The position numbers and the translations under genes were made by a program. The notes under the pieces are model-generated. The model had not been told where the DNA came from. It saw nothing but the letters and a program-made list of their open reading frames with translations, and made no database searches. DNA of 36,413 nucleotides, taken from the NCBI GenBank assembly GCA_035637455.1, contig DASPXE010000004.1, forward strand, positions 1-36,413, in the 5' to 3' direction. Every line of letters begins with the position of its first letter. Position 1 is the first letter of the stretch. Below are positions 1 to 7,877 of this stretch, piece by piece. Source of the DNA: 20CM-4-69-16 sp035637455. GTDB lineage: Bacteria > Gemmatimonadota > Gemmatimonadetes > Gemmatimonadales > GWC2-71-9.

Positions 1-118
1 GGCGTAGACCTCAAGGAAGCCGTCTCGCGCGCACGGGACACCTCGGTGCGCGTGGTGCTTAGCTTGCGGCGCTTCGACACGGTGTCAAGCGTCCCTCCAG
101 CTGGGCCGGCACGCCGCA
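1..118. other. left-edge segment, unassigned
   Basis: No gene can be named here. On the minus strand an ATG at 119-117 overlaps the threonine synthase stop in a TGATG arrangement, a junction used elsewhere in this window, and stays open to the edge for about 39 codons. Its arginine/serine/threonine-rich translation does not resemble homoserine kinase, the partner one might expect. On the plus strand another frame is open from base 1 to a stop at 160-162 and could be the 3' end of a gene converging on thrC. I cannot decide between them. Confidence 0.2.
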
Positions 119-1405
119 TCACACGGCGCCACACGCCCGGAGCTCCCGCTCGACGTCGCTGAGCGTCGGCTCGATCTCGACCGGCGGATTGGCACCGGGC
201 GGCCGGGGATCCGCCGCCTGGTGGTAGCGCGTCACGCTGTCGGGATCCTTGAGCAGGTGTCCGGTGAGCACTGCGACGACGAGCTGGCCCGGGCCGATTA
301 CCCCGCTTTGCAGCAGGTGTCGGACGCCGGCGACGCTCGCCGCGCTAGCCGGCTCGCACCCGACGCCCGCGGCGTCGACCACCGCCTTGGCCTCGAAAAT
401 CTCCTCGTCGCTGACGGCCGTGACCACGCCGTTGGTCTCGCGGATCGCCCGCACCGCTCGCTCGTACGACGCCGGATTGCCGATGTTGATCGCCGTAGCG
501 GCGGTGTGCGGGTCGACCCGGTGCCGCCGTGCGAAGCCCTCCCGGAAGCTCGCGGCGAACGGGGCTGCGCCCGCGGCCTGGACGGCGGCGAGCCGCGGCA
601 TGCGCGTGATGAGCCCCCAGCCGCGGGCCTCGCCGAGCGCCTTGCCGAAGGCAGCGGTGTTGCCGAGGTTCCCCGCCGGCAGCACGATCCACTCCGGCGG
701 GCTCCAGTCGAGCTGCTGCAGCAGCTCGAGCACGATCGTCTTCTGTCCCTCGATCCGGAACGGATTGATAGAGTTGACGAGGTACAGACCGAGCTGCGCG
801 CGCGCTTGCTCGGCGAGCTCGAGACAATCATCGAAGTTGCCGCGCACGAGCAGGGTCCGGGCACCGTATGCGAGCGTCTGGGCCAGCTTGCCGAGCGCGA
901 CTTGCCCGCGAGGGACCATGACCAGGGCCAGGAGCCCCGCGAGACTGGCGTACGCCGCGAGCGCCGCACCGGTGTTGCCGGTCGAGGCGCACGCCAGGGC
1001 CGGCGCGCCGACGCGGCGCGCCTGCGTGACCGCCACGGTCATGCCGCGGTCCTTGAACGATCCGGTGGGGTTATGGCCCTCGTGCTTGAGGAGCAGCTGG
1101 GAGAGCCCTGTCCACCGGGCGACGGCGGGGCCGTCGAGCAGCGGGGTGTTGCCTTCGGGATAGCTCACGACGCCGTCAGCCACCGTCGGCAGGACCGCCT
1201 CGCGGAACCGCCATACCCCGGACGCGAGCGCGCCGCGACTCACGCTACGGCGCTCGTCGAAACGGGCCCGCAGCGCTGCGCCGCTCAGGCCGGGGCGGGC
1301 GTGGTGGATCTCCAGGAGCCCCTGGCACGCGGGGCAGCGCAGCTGCGGGTCGGTCTCGGAGAGCTCGTGGCCGCAGCTCGAGCAGCGCTGCCGCGAACCG
1401 CTCAT
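119..1405 (-). CDS. thrC: threonine synthase
   Basis: This 428-residue protein is a PLP enzyme of fold type II that converts O-phosphohomoserine to threonine, the last step of the pathway. The N-terminus carries a zinc-ribbon-like CxxC pair (C8/C11 and C24/C27), seen in longer threonine synthases. The PLP lysine lies in NPTGSFKDRG, at K118. A glycine-rich phosphate-binding loop (CASTGNTGAA) follows. The ATG at 1405-1403 is chosen because it overlaps the TGA of the upstream aspartokinase-homoserine dehydrogenase gene (ATGA) and starts just before the zinc ribbon. The overlap implies translational coupling, so two enzymes of the threonine branch are made together. Homoserine kinase is not visible and may lie outside the window. 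Confidence 0.93.
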   Translation of the reverse strand: MSGSRQRCSSCGHELSETDPQLRCPACQGLLEIHHARPGLSGAALRARFDERRSVSRGALASGVWRFREAVLPTVADGVVSYPEGNTPLLDGPAVARWTGLSQLLLKHEGHNPTGSFKDRGMTVAVTQARRVGAPALACASTGNTGAALAAYASLAGLLALVMVPRGQVALGKLAQTLAYGARTLLVRGNFDDCLELAEQARAQLGLYLVNSINPFRIEGQKTIVLELLQQLDWSPPEWIVLPAGNLGNTAAFGKALGEARGWGLITRMPRLAAVQAAGAAPFAASFREGFARRHRVDPHTAATAINIGNPASYERAVRAIRETNGVVTAVSDEEIFEAKAVVDAAGVGCEPASAASVAGVRHLLQSGVIGPGQLVVAVLTGHLLKDPDSVTRYHQAADPRPPGANPPVEIEPTLSDVERELRACGAV

Positions 1406-3918
1406 GCGCTGGCGAGCTTCAGCACATCGTTCAGGATTCCGCCGGCGGTCACCGCGGGTCCCGCCCCCGGCCCCGTGATCACGAGCGGATTTTTCCGGTA
1501 CCGCATGGTCGTGAAGATAAACTGGTTGTCGGTCCCGTTGAGCGACGCCATCGGGCTCGACGCGTCCACCACGACGAGCCCGACGCGGATGCGCCGCCGC
1601 GTCACGATGGCGCGGTAGCGGACCACACCGCCGCGCTGGCGTGCCAGCGCGACGCGCCGCGTCCACGGCGCGTCGTACTGGTCGAGCCGGGCGAGGAACT
1701 CCGGGAGCGGCAGGCGCTCGGCTCCCTTCGGGACGAGCGATTCCACCGCGACGTCACGCAGCTCCCCGGGGAAGCCCAGCAGGCGGCCGAGAATCAGCGC
1801 CTTGCGGGCGACGTCCATGCCGGACAGATCCTCCCGCGGGTCCGGCTCCGGGTACCCCTTGGCAATGGCGCCGCGCAGCGCCTCCGAGAAGCGGCGGCCG
1901 CGTCCCAGCTCGCCAAACAGGTAGCCGAGCGTGCCGGACGGGCACCCTTCGATCCGCTGTACGCGATCGCCTGACTCCACCAGCTTGGCGAAGGTGTCGA
2001 TGATCGGCAGCCCGGCGCCGACGGTCGCCTCGCGCAGCAGCTGCCGCCCGCGTGCCGCCGCGGCGGCCTGCAGCTCGTCGTAGTGCTTCCTGCTCACCGT
2101 GATCGGGCGCTTGTTCGCGAGCACGACGTGCATGCCCGCTGCCAGCGCCGTCTTGAGGGTCTCGGTCGTGTCGGCCGCGGTGACGTCCACCAGGATCGGG
2201 TTCGAGAGCGCGTGGCTCGCTACGAACGTGACCGCTTCGGTCGCGGACGCGCGGCGGCCGCCGGCCACCTTGGCGAGTGGCGTGGCCTTCGCCTTGGCGG
2301 CGGCGAGCGCGGCGAGCCGCCGCGGCGACAAGCCCCGCGGATCGAACACGAAGCCGCTGCGATCGACCAACCCGACCACCTGCAGTCGGAGCGCGTTCTG
2401 CTTCACCTTGGCGATGAGGGGAGCGAGGGTGCGGCCGATCTGACCGAAGCCCAACAGCACGACGTCGCTGCGCTCCGGATGCGCGCCCATGCCGCCGCCG
2501 ATCTTGCTGAGCTGGAACGCGGCGTGCACCGCGCGCAGGGCGCGAGCGGCGTCCCCGCCGTCCACCACGAGCGAGAGGTTCAGCTCCGAAGAGCCCTGGG
2601 CAATCGCGATCACGTTGATCTTCGCTTCCGCCAGGGCCGAGAAAATGCGGGCAGCGATGCCGGGCGTCCCCGCCATCCCGAGACCCACCACGACGAGCGT
2701 CGCAGCGCCGGCGCGCACTTCCACGCGATCGATCTCCTGCCGCGCGATCTCGCGCCGAAACGTCGCCGCCAGGCCCTTGCGCGCCCGCTCCGCGTGCTCC
2801 TCGGGGACGCTGAAGCAGATGGACTGCTCGGACGACGCCTGGCTGATGAGCGAGATCGAGATCCCTTCGTGGTGCACCGCCGCGAAGGCGCGAGCCGCGA
2901 TGCCCGGGACTCCGAGCATCCCGCTCCCCGTCACCGTCAGCAGGGCCTGCTTGGGGATCGCGGACACTCCCTTCACGGGATAGGCATTCAAGGTGCGCCG
3001 CCGCGAGATCTCAGTCCCGAGCGACGCGGGCTCCGTGAACGGCCGGATCCGCACCGCGACGCTGCGCCGCAGCACCGGAACCAGCGCCCGGGGGTGCAGC
3101 ACCTTCGCACCGTAGTACGCGAGCTCGGCCGCTTCGCGCACATGGAGCTGGGGGATCACGCGCGCGTCGGGCACGGTGCGCGGGTCGGCGGTGAGCACCC
3201 CCGGCACGTCCTTCCAGAGCGAGGCCTCGCGAGCGCCGAGCACCCGGGCGAGCAGCGTGGCCGTGAGGTCCGATCCGCCCCGACCCAGGGTCGCCACCTG
3301 CCCGTCGGGGGCGGCGCCGAGGAACCCCGGGACGACCGGGACGACGCCGCGGGCGAGGAACGGCCGGAGCACGCGACGCGCACTGCGCTCGGTGCGCGCG
3401 AGATCGGGCGATGCGTTGCCGAAGGTGCCGTCGGTCTGGATCACGGCCGCGGCGTCCACGTACGTCGCCGAGCAACCGGCGGAGTCGAGGGCCGCCGCGA
3501 CCAGGCGGGCCGACAGCTGCTCGCCGCGCGCGACCAGGTAATCGGTGGTCCGGGGCGTCAGCTCGCGGAGGATGCGCAGGCCCGCGGCGAGGGGCTCGAC
3601 CTCCGCGAACGCGTGCTCGATCGTCTGGACGAGCTCGTCCGTGCGCGGACCGGGACGGAGCAGGGCACGGACGGCGTCGAGATGCTGGGCGCAGAGCGCA
3701 GCCACCGTCGCGCGGGCGCCGTCCGGGCCACGCTGGATCGCTGCGGCGGCGAGCTCGAGCAGCGCGTCCGTGACGCCGGCCATCGCGGACACGACGACGA
3801 CCATGGGCGCGGGCCGGCGCGCCTGGATGATCGCCACCGCCTGCGCGATGGCGGCACCGCTCGCGAGCGAGGCACCGCCGAACTTGTGGATCTCGATGGG
3901 GCGCGCGGTGCGAGGCAT
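1402..3918 (-). CDS. thrA: bifunctional aspartokinase / homoserine dehydrogenase
   Basis: This 838-residue fusion catalyses the first step (aspartate phosphorylation) and the third step (aspartate semialdehyde to homoserine) of the aspartate pathway. The kinase domain opens with KFGG (K12-G15) and contains LGRGGSD at 211-217. Two ACT-type regulatory domains follow at about 325-395 and 405-470; in this family they bind threonine for feedback inhibition. The homoserine dehydrogenase part begins with the dinucleotide-binding loop GFGQIG at 490-495 and runs to the end. Length and domain order match E. coli ThrA (about 820 residues). The ATG at 3918 lies just before the kinase motif; an AGAGG sits about 13 nt upstream, a rather long spacing. 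The middle step, Asd, is encoded divergently next door. Confidence 0.94.
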   Translation of the reverse strand: MPRTARPIEIHKFGGASLASGAAIAQAVAIIQARRPAPMVVVVSAMAGVTDALLELAAAAIQRGPDGARATVAALCAQHLDAVRALLRPGPRTDELVQTIEHAFAEVEPLAAGLRILRELTPRTTDYLVARGEQLSARLVAAALDSAGCSATYVDAAAVIQTDGTFGNASPDLARTERSARRVLRPFLARGVVPVVPGFLGAAPDGQVATLGRGGSDLTATLLARVLGAREASLWKDVPGVLTADPRTVPDARVIPQLHVREAAELAYYGAKVLHPRALVPVLRRSVAVRIRPFTEPASLGTEISRRRTLNAYPVKGVSAIPKQALLTVTGSGMLGVPGIAARAFAAVHHEGISISLISQASSEQSICFSVPEEHAERARKGLAATFRREIARQEIDRVEVRAGAATLVVVGLGMAGTPGIAARIFSALAEAKINVIAIAQGSSELNLSLVVDGGDAARALRAVHAAFQLSKIGGGMGAHPERSDVVLLGFGQIGRTLAPLIAKVKQNALRLQVVGLVDRSGFVFDPRGLSPRRLAALAAAKAKATPLAKVAGGRRASATEAVTFVASHALSNPILVDVTAADTTETLKTALAAGMHVVLANKRPITVSRKHYDELQAAAAARGRQLLREATVGAGLPIIDTFAKLVESGDRVQRIEGCPSGTLGYLFGELGRGRRFSEALRGAIAKGYPEPDPREDLSGMDVARKALILGRLLGFPGELRDVAVESLVPKGAERLPLPEFLARLDQYDAPWTRRVALARQRGGVVRYRAIVTRRRIRVGLVVVDASSPMASLNGTDNQFIFTTMRYRKNPLVITGPGAGPAVTAGGILNDVLKLASA

Positions 3919-4108
3919 GGCGGTCAGGCGACCTCTGCTTAGGGCCAGCGAAAACAGAACGCCCGGGCAACGGTAGCCGCGGGCGGTCGCTTTTTAGCAC
4001 CTTGTTTAACGTGGCGGCAATACGCGGCAAATCACCACGCGGCTTCGATTGTATGTTCATACTTACCCGGGGGTTCGGGGACCGTCAAGACGCGAAAGGA
4101 AGGACGTG
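3919..4108. promoter_or_regulatory. divergent thrA / asd promoter region
   Basis: This 190-bp gap separates two divergently transcribed aspartate-pathway genes and must hold both promoters. It has the only AT-rich stretch nearby, around 3991-4065 (tttttagcac, cttgtttaac, tgtatgttcatact). I could not fix convincing -35/-10 pairs, and I see no leader peptide rich in threonine or isoleucine codons before thrA. A GCCCG/CGGGC inverted pair at about 3961-3985 lies in the thrA leader but has no obvious antiterminator partner. Confidence 0.4.
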
Positions 4109-5164
4109 ATGAGCAAGATCCGCGTCGGTATTCTCGGCGCGACCGGCACGGTGGGGCAGCGGTTCCTCGCGATGCTGGCGGGGCATCCACAGTTCGTCGT
4201 GACGGCGCTGGCGGCCTCGGACCGGTCCCAGGGCCGCCCCTACGGCGCGGCCTGCAGCTGGCGCCTCCCGGGAGCCATGCCGTCCGCGGTGCAGTCGCTG
4301 GTGGTTCAACCGACCCGACCGCCACTCGACTGCGACGTCGTGTTCTCGAGCCTCCCGGCCGATGTGGCGGGCGAGATCGAGACCGCGTTCGCGCGCGCGG
4401 GCTTCCCCGTGCTGAGCAACTCCTCCTCCCACCGGATGGACGATGCGGTGCCGTTGCTCATTCCCGAAGTGAACCCCGAGCATCTCGCCCTGCTTGACGC
4501 CTGCCGCGGCACGGGGAAGGGGTTTATCGTCGCGAACCCCAACTGCTCCACGGTCATGCTGTCCCTCGCTCTGGCGCCCCTCGCGGCGCGCTTCGGCGTC
4601 GAGGCCGTCGTGGCAACCACGCTGCAGGCGCTGTCCGGCGCGGGCTATCCCGGCGTCGCGTCGCTCGACATCACGGACAACGTGATTCCCTACATCGCGA
4701 GCGAAGAGGAGAAGATCGAGCGGGAGACCCGCAAGATCCTGGGCAGCCTGAATGGCGGCAGGGTCGAGCCCGCGGGCTTCGCCGTCAGCGCCCAGTGCCA
4801 TCGGGTGAACGTCGTGGACGGGCACCTGGCGGCGGTGCGCGTGAAGCTGTCGCGGCAGGCGCGCCCTGCGGAGCTGCGGGAGGCGTTCGCTGAGTTCGCA
4901 GCCGCGCCGCAGCAGCTGCGCTTGCACACCGCCCCCGAGCACCCCATTCTCGTGCGGGACGAGCCCGACCGCCCCCAGCCGCGCCTCGACCGCGACGCGG
5001 GGGGAGGAATGAGCATCACCGTGGGGCGGATCGCGCCGGACCGCGTGCTCGGCCACCGCTTCGTCGTACTGAGCCACAATACGATCCGCGGCGCCGCCGG
5101 CGCGGCGATCCTGAACGCCGAGCTGCTCCTGGCGCGGGGATACCTGGCGGGCCCGGACGCTTGA
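4109..5164 (+). CDS. asd: aspartate-semialdehyde dehydrogenase
   Basis: This 351-residue NADP-dependent enzyme reduces aspartyl-4-phosphate to aspartate semialdehyde, the branch point to lysine/diaminopimelate, threonine and methionine. The nucleotide-binding loop GATGTVGQ is at 10-17, and the catalytic cysteine is C146 in NPNCST. The NPNCST context and overall length resemble the archaeal/fungal-type branch more than the E. coli enzyme. The ATG at 4109 is preceded by a good Shine-Dalgarno (AAAGGAAGG, 4095-4103), which decides against an in-frame ATG 60 bases upstream. It is divergent from thrA. Confidence 0.93.
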   Translation: MSKIRVGILGATGTVGQRFLAMLAGHPQFVVTALAASDRSQGRPYGAACSWRLPGAMPSAVQSLVVQPTRPPLDCDVVFSSLPADVAGEIETAFARAGFPVLSNSSSHRMDDAVPLLIPEVNPEHLALLDACRGTGKGFIVANPNCSTVMLSLALAPLAARFGVEAVVATTLQALSGAGYPGVASLDITDNVIPYIASEEEKIERETRKILGSLNGGRVEPAGFAVSAQCHRVNVVDGHLAAVRVKLSRQARPAELREAFAEFAAAPQQLRLHTAPEHPILVRDEPDRPQPRLDRDAGGGMSITVGRIAPDRVLGHRFVVLSHNTIRGAAGAAILNAELLLARGYLAGPDA

Positions 5165-5211
5165 GCCCCGCCTCTAGTCACGGCGAGTCCCCCAGCGACG
5201 CCGCTTGCTCA

Positions 5212-5231
5212 GGCGGCCGCGGCCGGCCGCC
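5212..5231 (+). terminator. possible hairpin after asd
   Basis: A GGCGGCC / GGCCGCC inverted repeat with a 6-nt spacer lies 48 bp after the asd stop. No T-run follows, so it is at best a weak or factor-dependent terminator. Confidence 0.3.
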
Positions 5232-5289
5232 ACACCCCGCCGCGCCGCACGGCGTGGTCACGGATCACATTCCGCGTGGTTGCGGTCGG

Positions 5290-5305
5290 TGTGACTGAGG
5301 TCACG
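5290..5305 (+). promoter_or_regulatory. CRP/FNR-family-like palindrome
   Basis: The sequence reads TGTGA-CTGAGG-TCACG, which fits the TGTGA-N6-TCACA consensus at 9 of 10 positions. Its centre (5297.5) is about 42 bp before the GTG start of the zinc-ribbon gene. If the transcript begins at that GTG, as the -10 box suggests, this is the class II activator position. Whether the organism has a CRP-type factor cannot be told from this window. Confidence 0.45.
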
Positions 5306-5327
5306 ACCGCGCTCCGCCGGGAGATGT

Positions 5328-5333
5328 TACTAT
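5328..5333 (+). promoter_or_regulatory. -10 box, likely leaderless start
   Basis: TACTAT matches the TAnnnT -10 core and ends 6 nt before the GTG at 5340, so transcription would begin at or next to the start codon. No Shine-Dalgarno lies at a useful distance. No good -35 is visible, which fits an activator-dependent promoter with the palindrome at 5290-5305. Confidence 0.45.
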
Positions 5334-5339
5334 TGTGGC

Positions 5340-5729
5340 GTGACGATTCCGTTCCGCCCGATCACGCCGACACGTCTCCAGGCGAAGGGCTGGGCCAGGG
5401 TCGGCAAGCCCGGCGCCCATCTCCTGCGCCGCGGCGCATGGTACCCGGTGGTCCGTATCTCCTCGAGTCACATCGTCGTGCTCGACGTGAACCGGCGCAA
5501 CGTGCCGGTCGACCGGCGCTTCCTTGAAATCCGTTATCACCCGCCGGAGCGGTGGAGCATTGTGCGGTGCGAGCCGCGCGAGATCCAGCGGGTGGGCCGC
5601 ATCTTTCCGCTCACCTACGCGGTGTGCCCGAGCTGCCGCCACCGGCAGTCGTTCGAGACGGAGTCGAAAGAGCTGACGTGCGAACGGTGCAAGAAGATCG
5701 CGGGATTGGCCTGGGATGAACTGAGCTAA
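5340..5729 (+). CDS. small zinc-ribbon protein, paralogue 1
   Basis: This 129-residue protein belongs to no family I can name. It has an N-terminal beta-rich part beginning with RRGAWYPVV (30-38) and a C-terminal four-cysteine zinc ribbon (C96/C99 and C114/C117) in a YAVCPSCxxRQ context. A clear paralogue lies at 7512-7877 with the same RRGAWYPVV, PPxxWS and YAVCPxCxxRQ blocks in the same order. No signal peptide or membrane span is seen, so it is probably cytoplasmic. The zinc ribbon could bind nucleic acid or protein. The GTG start is chosen because of the -10 box 6 nt upstream; there is no in-frame ATG before the conserved block. Confidence 0.72.
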   Translation: MTIPFRPITPTRLQAKGWARVGKPGAHLLRRGAWYPVVRISSSHIVVLDVNRRNVPVDRRFLEIRYHPPERWSIVRCEPREIQRVGRIFPLTYAVCPSCRHRQSFETESKELTCERCKKIAGLAWDELS

Positions 5730-5753
5730 GGCCGGTAAGAGGCTCACCGGCCT
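5729..5753. terminator. bidirectional hairpin between convergent genes
   Basis: AGGCCGGT (5729-5736) and ACCGGCCT (5746-5753) form a perfect 8-bp stem with a 9-nt loop. It begins at the stop codon of the zinc-ribbon gene and ends 8 bp before the stop of the converging MOSC gene, so it could serve both. T-runs are lacking. Confidence 0.55.
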
Positions 5754-5760
5754 GTACCGT

Positions 5761-6339
5761 CTAGAGCACCACCACCCGATCTCCGACGGAGACGATTCCC
5801 GTCCCCACTCCGACGCAATAAAACCCCCTTGTCCCGTCGTCCAAGAACTGCAGCGTCTCTTTCAGCACGTCGGTCTCGACCATCCCGCCCAGCGCCCAGC
5901 CGCTGAATGGGCGACAGGGATGGGCGACCTGGAGCACGTCGAGGCGGACCAGCTCGCGACCGTCCGGCCCCAGGAAACCGACGCCGCTATCCAGGTCGTC
6001 GAGCGTGAGTCGCCCCTGCGAGTCGACCAGGACATTCTCACCGGCGCAGCCGGGGACGATCCGGTCACCGAAGCGCTGCTGCATCAGGGCGTAGTGCGAA
6101 GTGAAGCCGATGGACACGCCGTGGGCGCCGTCTTCGTTCTTGGTGTGCGGGTGACCGCGGTGGTGGACGTCCACCAGCCAGGAGCCGTCGGGCCCTTCGC
6201 CCAGCACGCCATCGCGGCCAACCGCGAGCCGCGAGACGGCGAGGATCGGCGTCGGGTCGTAGACGCGCGTGGGCTTCTCCCCGGTCTTGAGGGTGGAGCG
6301 TTGGATTTGGAGGCGGACGATGCGGCCGAGGTCGCGCAT
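5761..6339 (-). CDS. MOSC-domain protein
   Basis: This 192-residue protein has MOSC hallmarks: GCAGENVLVDS near the middle, the conserved cysteine in a later AHPCRPF block, and a terminal RGFYCVGVGTG...VGDRVVVL strand. MOSC domains occur at the C-terminus of molybdenum-cofactor sulfurases and in YiiM/mARC-type proteins, where they bind molybdenum cofactor or relay sulfur. Here the domain stands alone, so the substrate is unknown. The ATG at 6339 has no Shine-Dalgarno; instead a TAAATT box (minus strand, 6351-6346) ends 6 nt upstream, suggesting a leaderless transcript. No molybdoenzyme gene is nearby. Confidence 0.78.
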   Translation of the reverse strand: MRDLGRIVRLQIQRSTLKTGEKPTRVYDPTPILAVSRLAVGRDGVLGEGPDGSWLVDVHHRGHPHTKNEDGAHGVSIGFTSHYALMQQRFGDRIVPGCAGENVLVDSQGRLTLDDLDSGVGFLGPDGRELVRLDVLQVAHPCRPFSGWALGGMVETDVLKETLQFLDDGTRGFYCVGVGTGIVSVGDRVVVL

Positions 6340-6355
6340 GAGGGCAATTTATGAA

Positions 6356-6385
6356 GAAGGCGGCCGGAGCGCTCCGGCCGCCTTC
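6356..6385 (-). terminator. strong hairpin terminator after the lipoprotein gene
   Basis: This is a perfect 30-bp palindrome (15-bp arms, GAAGGCGGCCGGAGC and its complement) starting 9 bp after the stop of the minus-strand lipoprotein gene. On that strand it is followed by a modestly T-rich stretch (TTCATAAATT). It separates that gene from the MOSC gene downstream, which has its own -10 box. Confidence 0.75.
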
Positions 6386-6394
6386 GAGGCGTTC

Positions 6395-7216
6395 TTAGTG
6401 AACGGTGTCCTGGCGGTTCTCGAGCGTCCGATTCTCGATCGTTAGGAGGTCGTAGTAAGCCTTCCCACAGGAGGGCGGGCTGAACGAGCACGAGTCGTCG
6501 ACGAGAGAACCGGACAGGACCTGGTGCTGCGGGAACGTGGTGGTGATTAGTGCCACAGCCGCCGGCCAGCTCTGGTATCCGAGGCCGACCTGCGTTACAT
6601 CCCACCGGGCAGGGATGTTGTCGGTCATGTCGACAAAGTCCCAAACGCCTGTAAGGCAGCCCGTGCCGAACCCACCGTGCCCGACATAGCCGAAGGCGTT
6701 GCCGTCAAAGTGACCGTCCCCGTCAGTGTCTATCGCGAGCTGTATGCGCGGCGAGCCCCCGCCACACGACCTCGAGGGGAAGTAGTACTTGAGCTGGATC
6801 TGGTCCGAGAAGGCCGTGATCTTGATTCCTGGCGGCAGGTTTCGAATGGCCACACCAATACCTGCCGGGTAGTCTGTGGTGGTAAGGACGGAGACCACGT
6901 CGTTCGTGAGGTTCAAAGGGTCCTGGTCGTCCACCATGGCGTAAAACAGCTGGAACTTGTGGCCCATGCCCGGCAGCTCTTCCTGGGTGGCGGCAGGGTC
7001 AGCGACGAGGAGGTTTGGCCCCGAGAGGAGTGATCCGACCCACGAGGGAACATCGGTTGGCACGCCGAGATCTGCTTGAGGCCCTCCCACCGGTGGCGAG
7101 GCGGTGGGCGCCGCGCGCTCCGCGGCCTGGTCGCACGCCACGAGCAGCGCCGCCACGGAGAGGATGGTGGTCGTACACCGCTTGACCGTCGGGCCGTTCG
7201 TCCAGATCCTTGTCAT
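6395..7216 (-). CDS. predicted lipoprotein of unknown function
   Basis: This 273-residue protein starts with a charged N-terminus, a hydrophobic stretch and a lipobox LVAC, so C28 would be lipidated and the mature protein anchored outside the inner membrane. A low-complexity Pro/Ala/Gly linker follows. The body is beta-rich, with a DTDGDGHFDG segment resembling a calcium-binding loop and cysteine-containing segments (SRSCGGGS, GTGCLTG, DSCSFSPPSCGK) that could form disulfides. I recognise no family. The ATG at 7216 is preferred over an upstream in-frame start because it places the lipobox correctly and follows a strong Shine-Dalgarno (GGGAAGGGGG). A strong hairpin terminator follows the stop. 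Confidence 0.7.
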   Translation of the reverse strand: MTRIWTNGPTVKRCTTTILSVAALLVACDQAAERAAPTASPPVGGPQADLGVPTDVPSWVGSLLSGPNLLVADPAATQEELPGMGHKFQLFYAMVDDQDPLNLTNDVVSVLTTTDYPAGIGVAIRNLPPGIKITAFSDQIQLKYYFPSRSCGGGSPRIQLAIDTDGDGHFDGNAFGYVGHGGFGTGCLTGVWDFVDMTDNIPARWDVTQVGLGYQSWPAAVALITTTFPQHQVLSGSLVDDSCSFSPPSCGKAYYDLLTIENRTLENRQDTVH

Positions 7217-7487
7217 GGATCGTTCCCCCTTCCCGAGCATCGCGTGGTCGCACGTTGTGAAAGAGCTCCGCCGTGTTGCGGGCAAGCCGCATACCCTCCA
7301 CATGGGCGGTCAGACGTCAGGTAAGCAGGTAAGAGGGTACGATTCAAGGACGAAGCACGCCGCTGATTTCGCTCGTTGCGCGCACGCTACATATTGGCTG
7401 CGTTCGCGTGTCGCGCGGGCGCAACGGCGAGGTGTCGGTTTCCGGATTCGTGCAGCGCCAACGTTGGCAGGCCTGTTACCGAGGACG

Positions 7488-7496
7488 TGCTATGAT
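7488..7496 (+). promoter_or_regulatory. extended -10 promoter of zinc-ribbon paralogue 2
   Basis: TGCTATGAT fits an extended -10 (TGnTATnnT). It would start transcription near 7503, giving a leader of about 9 nt before the ATG at 7512. TTGGCA at 7464-7469 looks like a -35, but the 21-bp spacer is too long for ordinary use. Confidence 0.4.
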
Positions 7497-7511
7497 GCGA
7501 GTCGCGACACC

Positions 7512-7877
7512 ATGAGGATCACCCTGGGCTGGGCCCGGTGTGCGGACAACGTGGCGGACGTGCTCCGCCGCGGCGCGTGGTATCCCGTCGTGGAGGAATT
7601 GGCCGACGGCCACGTGGTCGTCGAGGTGCGGCGGGAGCGGATCCGCCTGAAGCGCGCCGAGGTGACGGTGCGCGTCGAGCCCCCCGACCACTGGAGCGTT
7701 GTGGTCCGCACCGGGGTGTTGCGACCCACGCTGGGAGGGAAGGGGATGGAGGTCGTCACGACTTACGCCGTCTGCCCGCTCTGCCATTACCGCCAGGACT
7801 TCGCCGGCAAGCCGGCAACGCTGCGCTGCGTGCGCTGCGGGGCGACGTCCCCCGTGGACTGGACGGAGACTTGCTAA
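7512..7877 (+). CDS. small zinc-ribbon protein, paralogue 2
   Basis: This 121-residue protein is a diverged paralogue of the product at 5340-5729: RRGAWYPVV at 19-27, PPDHWSVV, then TTYAVCPLCxxRQDF with the ribbon cysteines C88/C91 and C106/C109. It lacks the longer N-terminus of paralogue 1. The family is unknown to me; the zinc ribbon suggests binding of nucleic acid or protein. The ATG is the only start in the frame close to the conserved block. The 3' end overlaps the 3' end of the converging ABC permease gene by 4 bp. Confidence 0.72.
   Translation: MRITLGWARCADNVADVLRRGAWYPVVEELADGHVVVEVRRERIRLKRAEVTVRVEPPDHWSVVVRTGVLRPTLGGKGMEVVTTYAVCPLCHYRQDFAGKPATLRCVRCGATSPVDWTETC

Noticed and set aside
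221..3942. Long plus-strand open frames opposite thrC and thrA
   Set aside because: They are antisense shadows caused by high GC third-position bias; translations are Arg/His/Asp-rich and low in complexity, while the minus-strand frames have clear family motifs.
3940..4060. Threonine/isoleucine leader peptide attenuator before thrA
   Set aside because: The frame open upstream of thrA is not rich in Thr or Ile codons, and no terminator hairpin with a T-run is seen.
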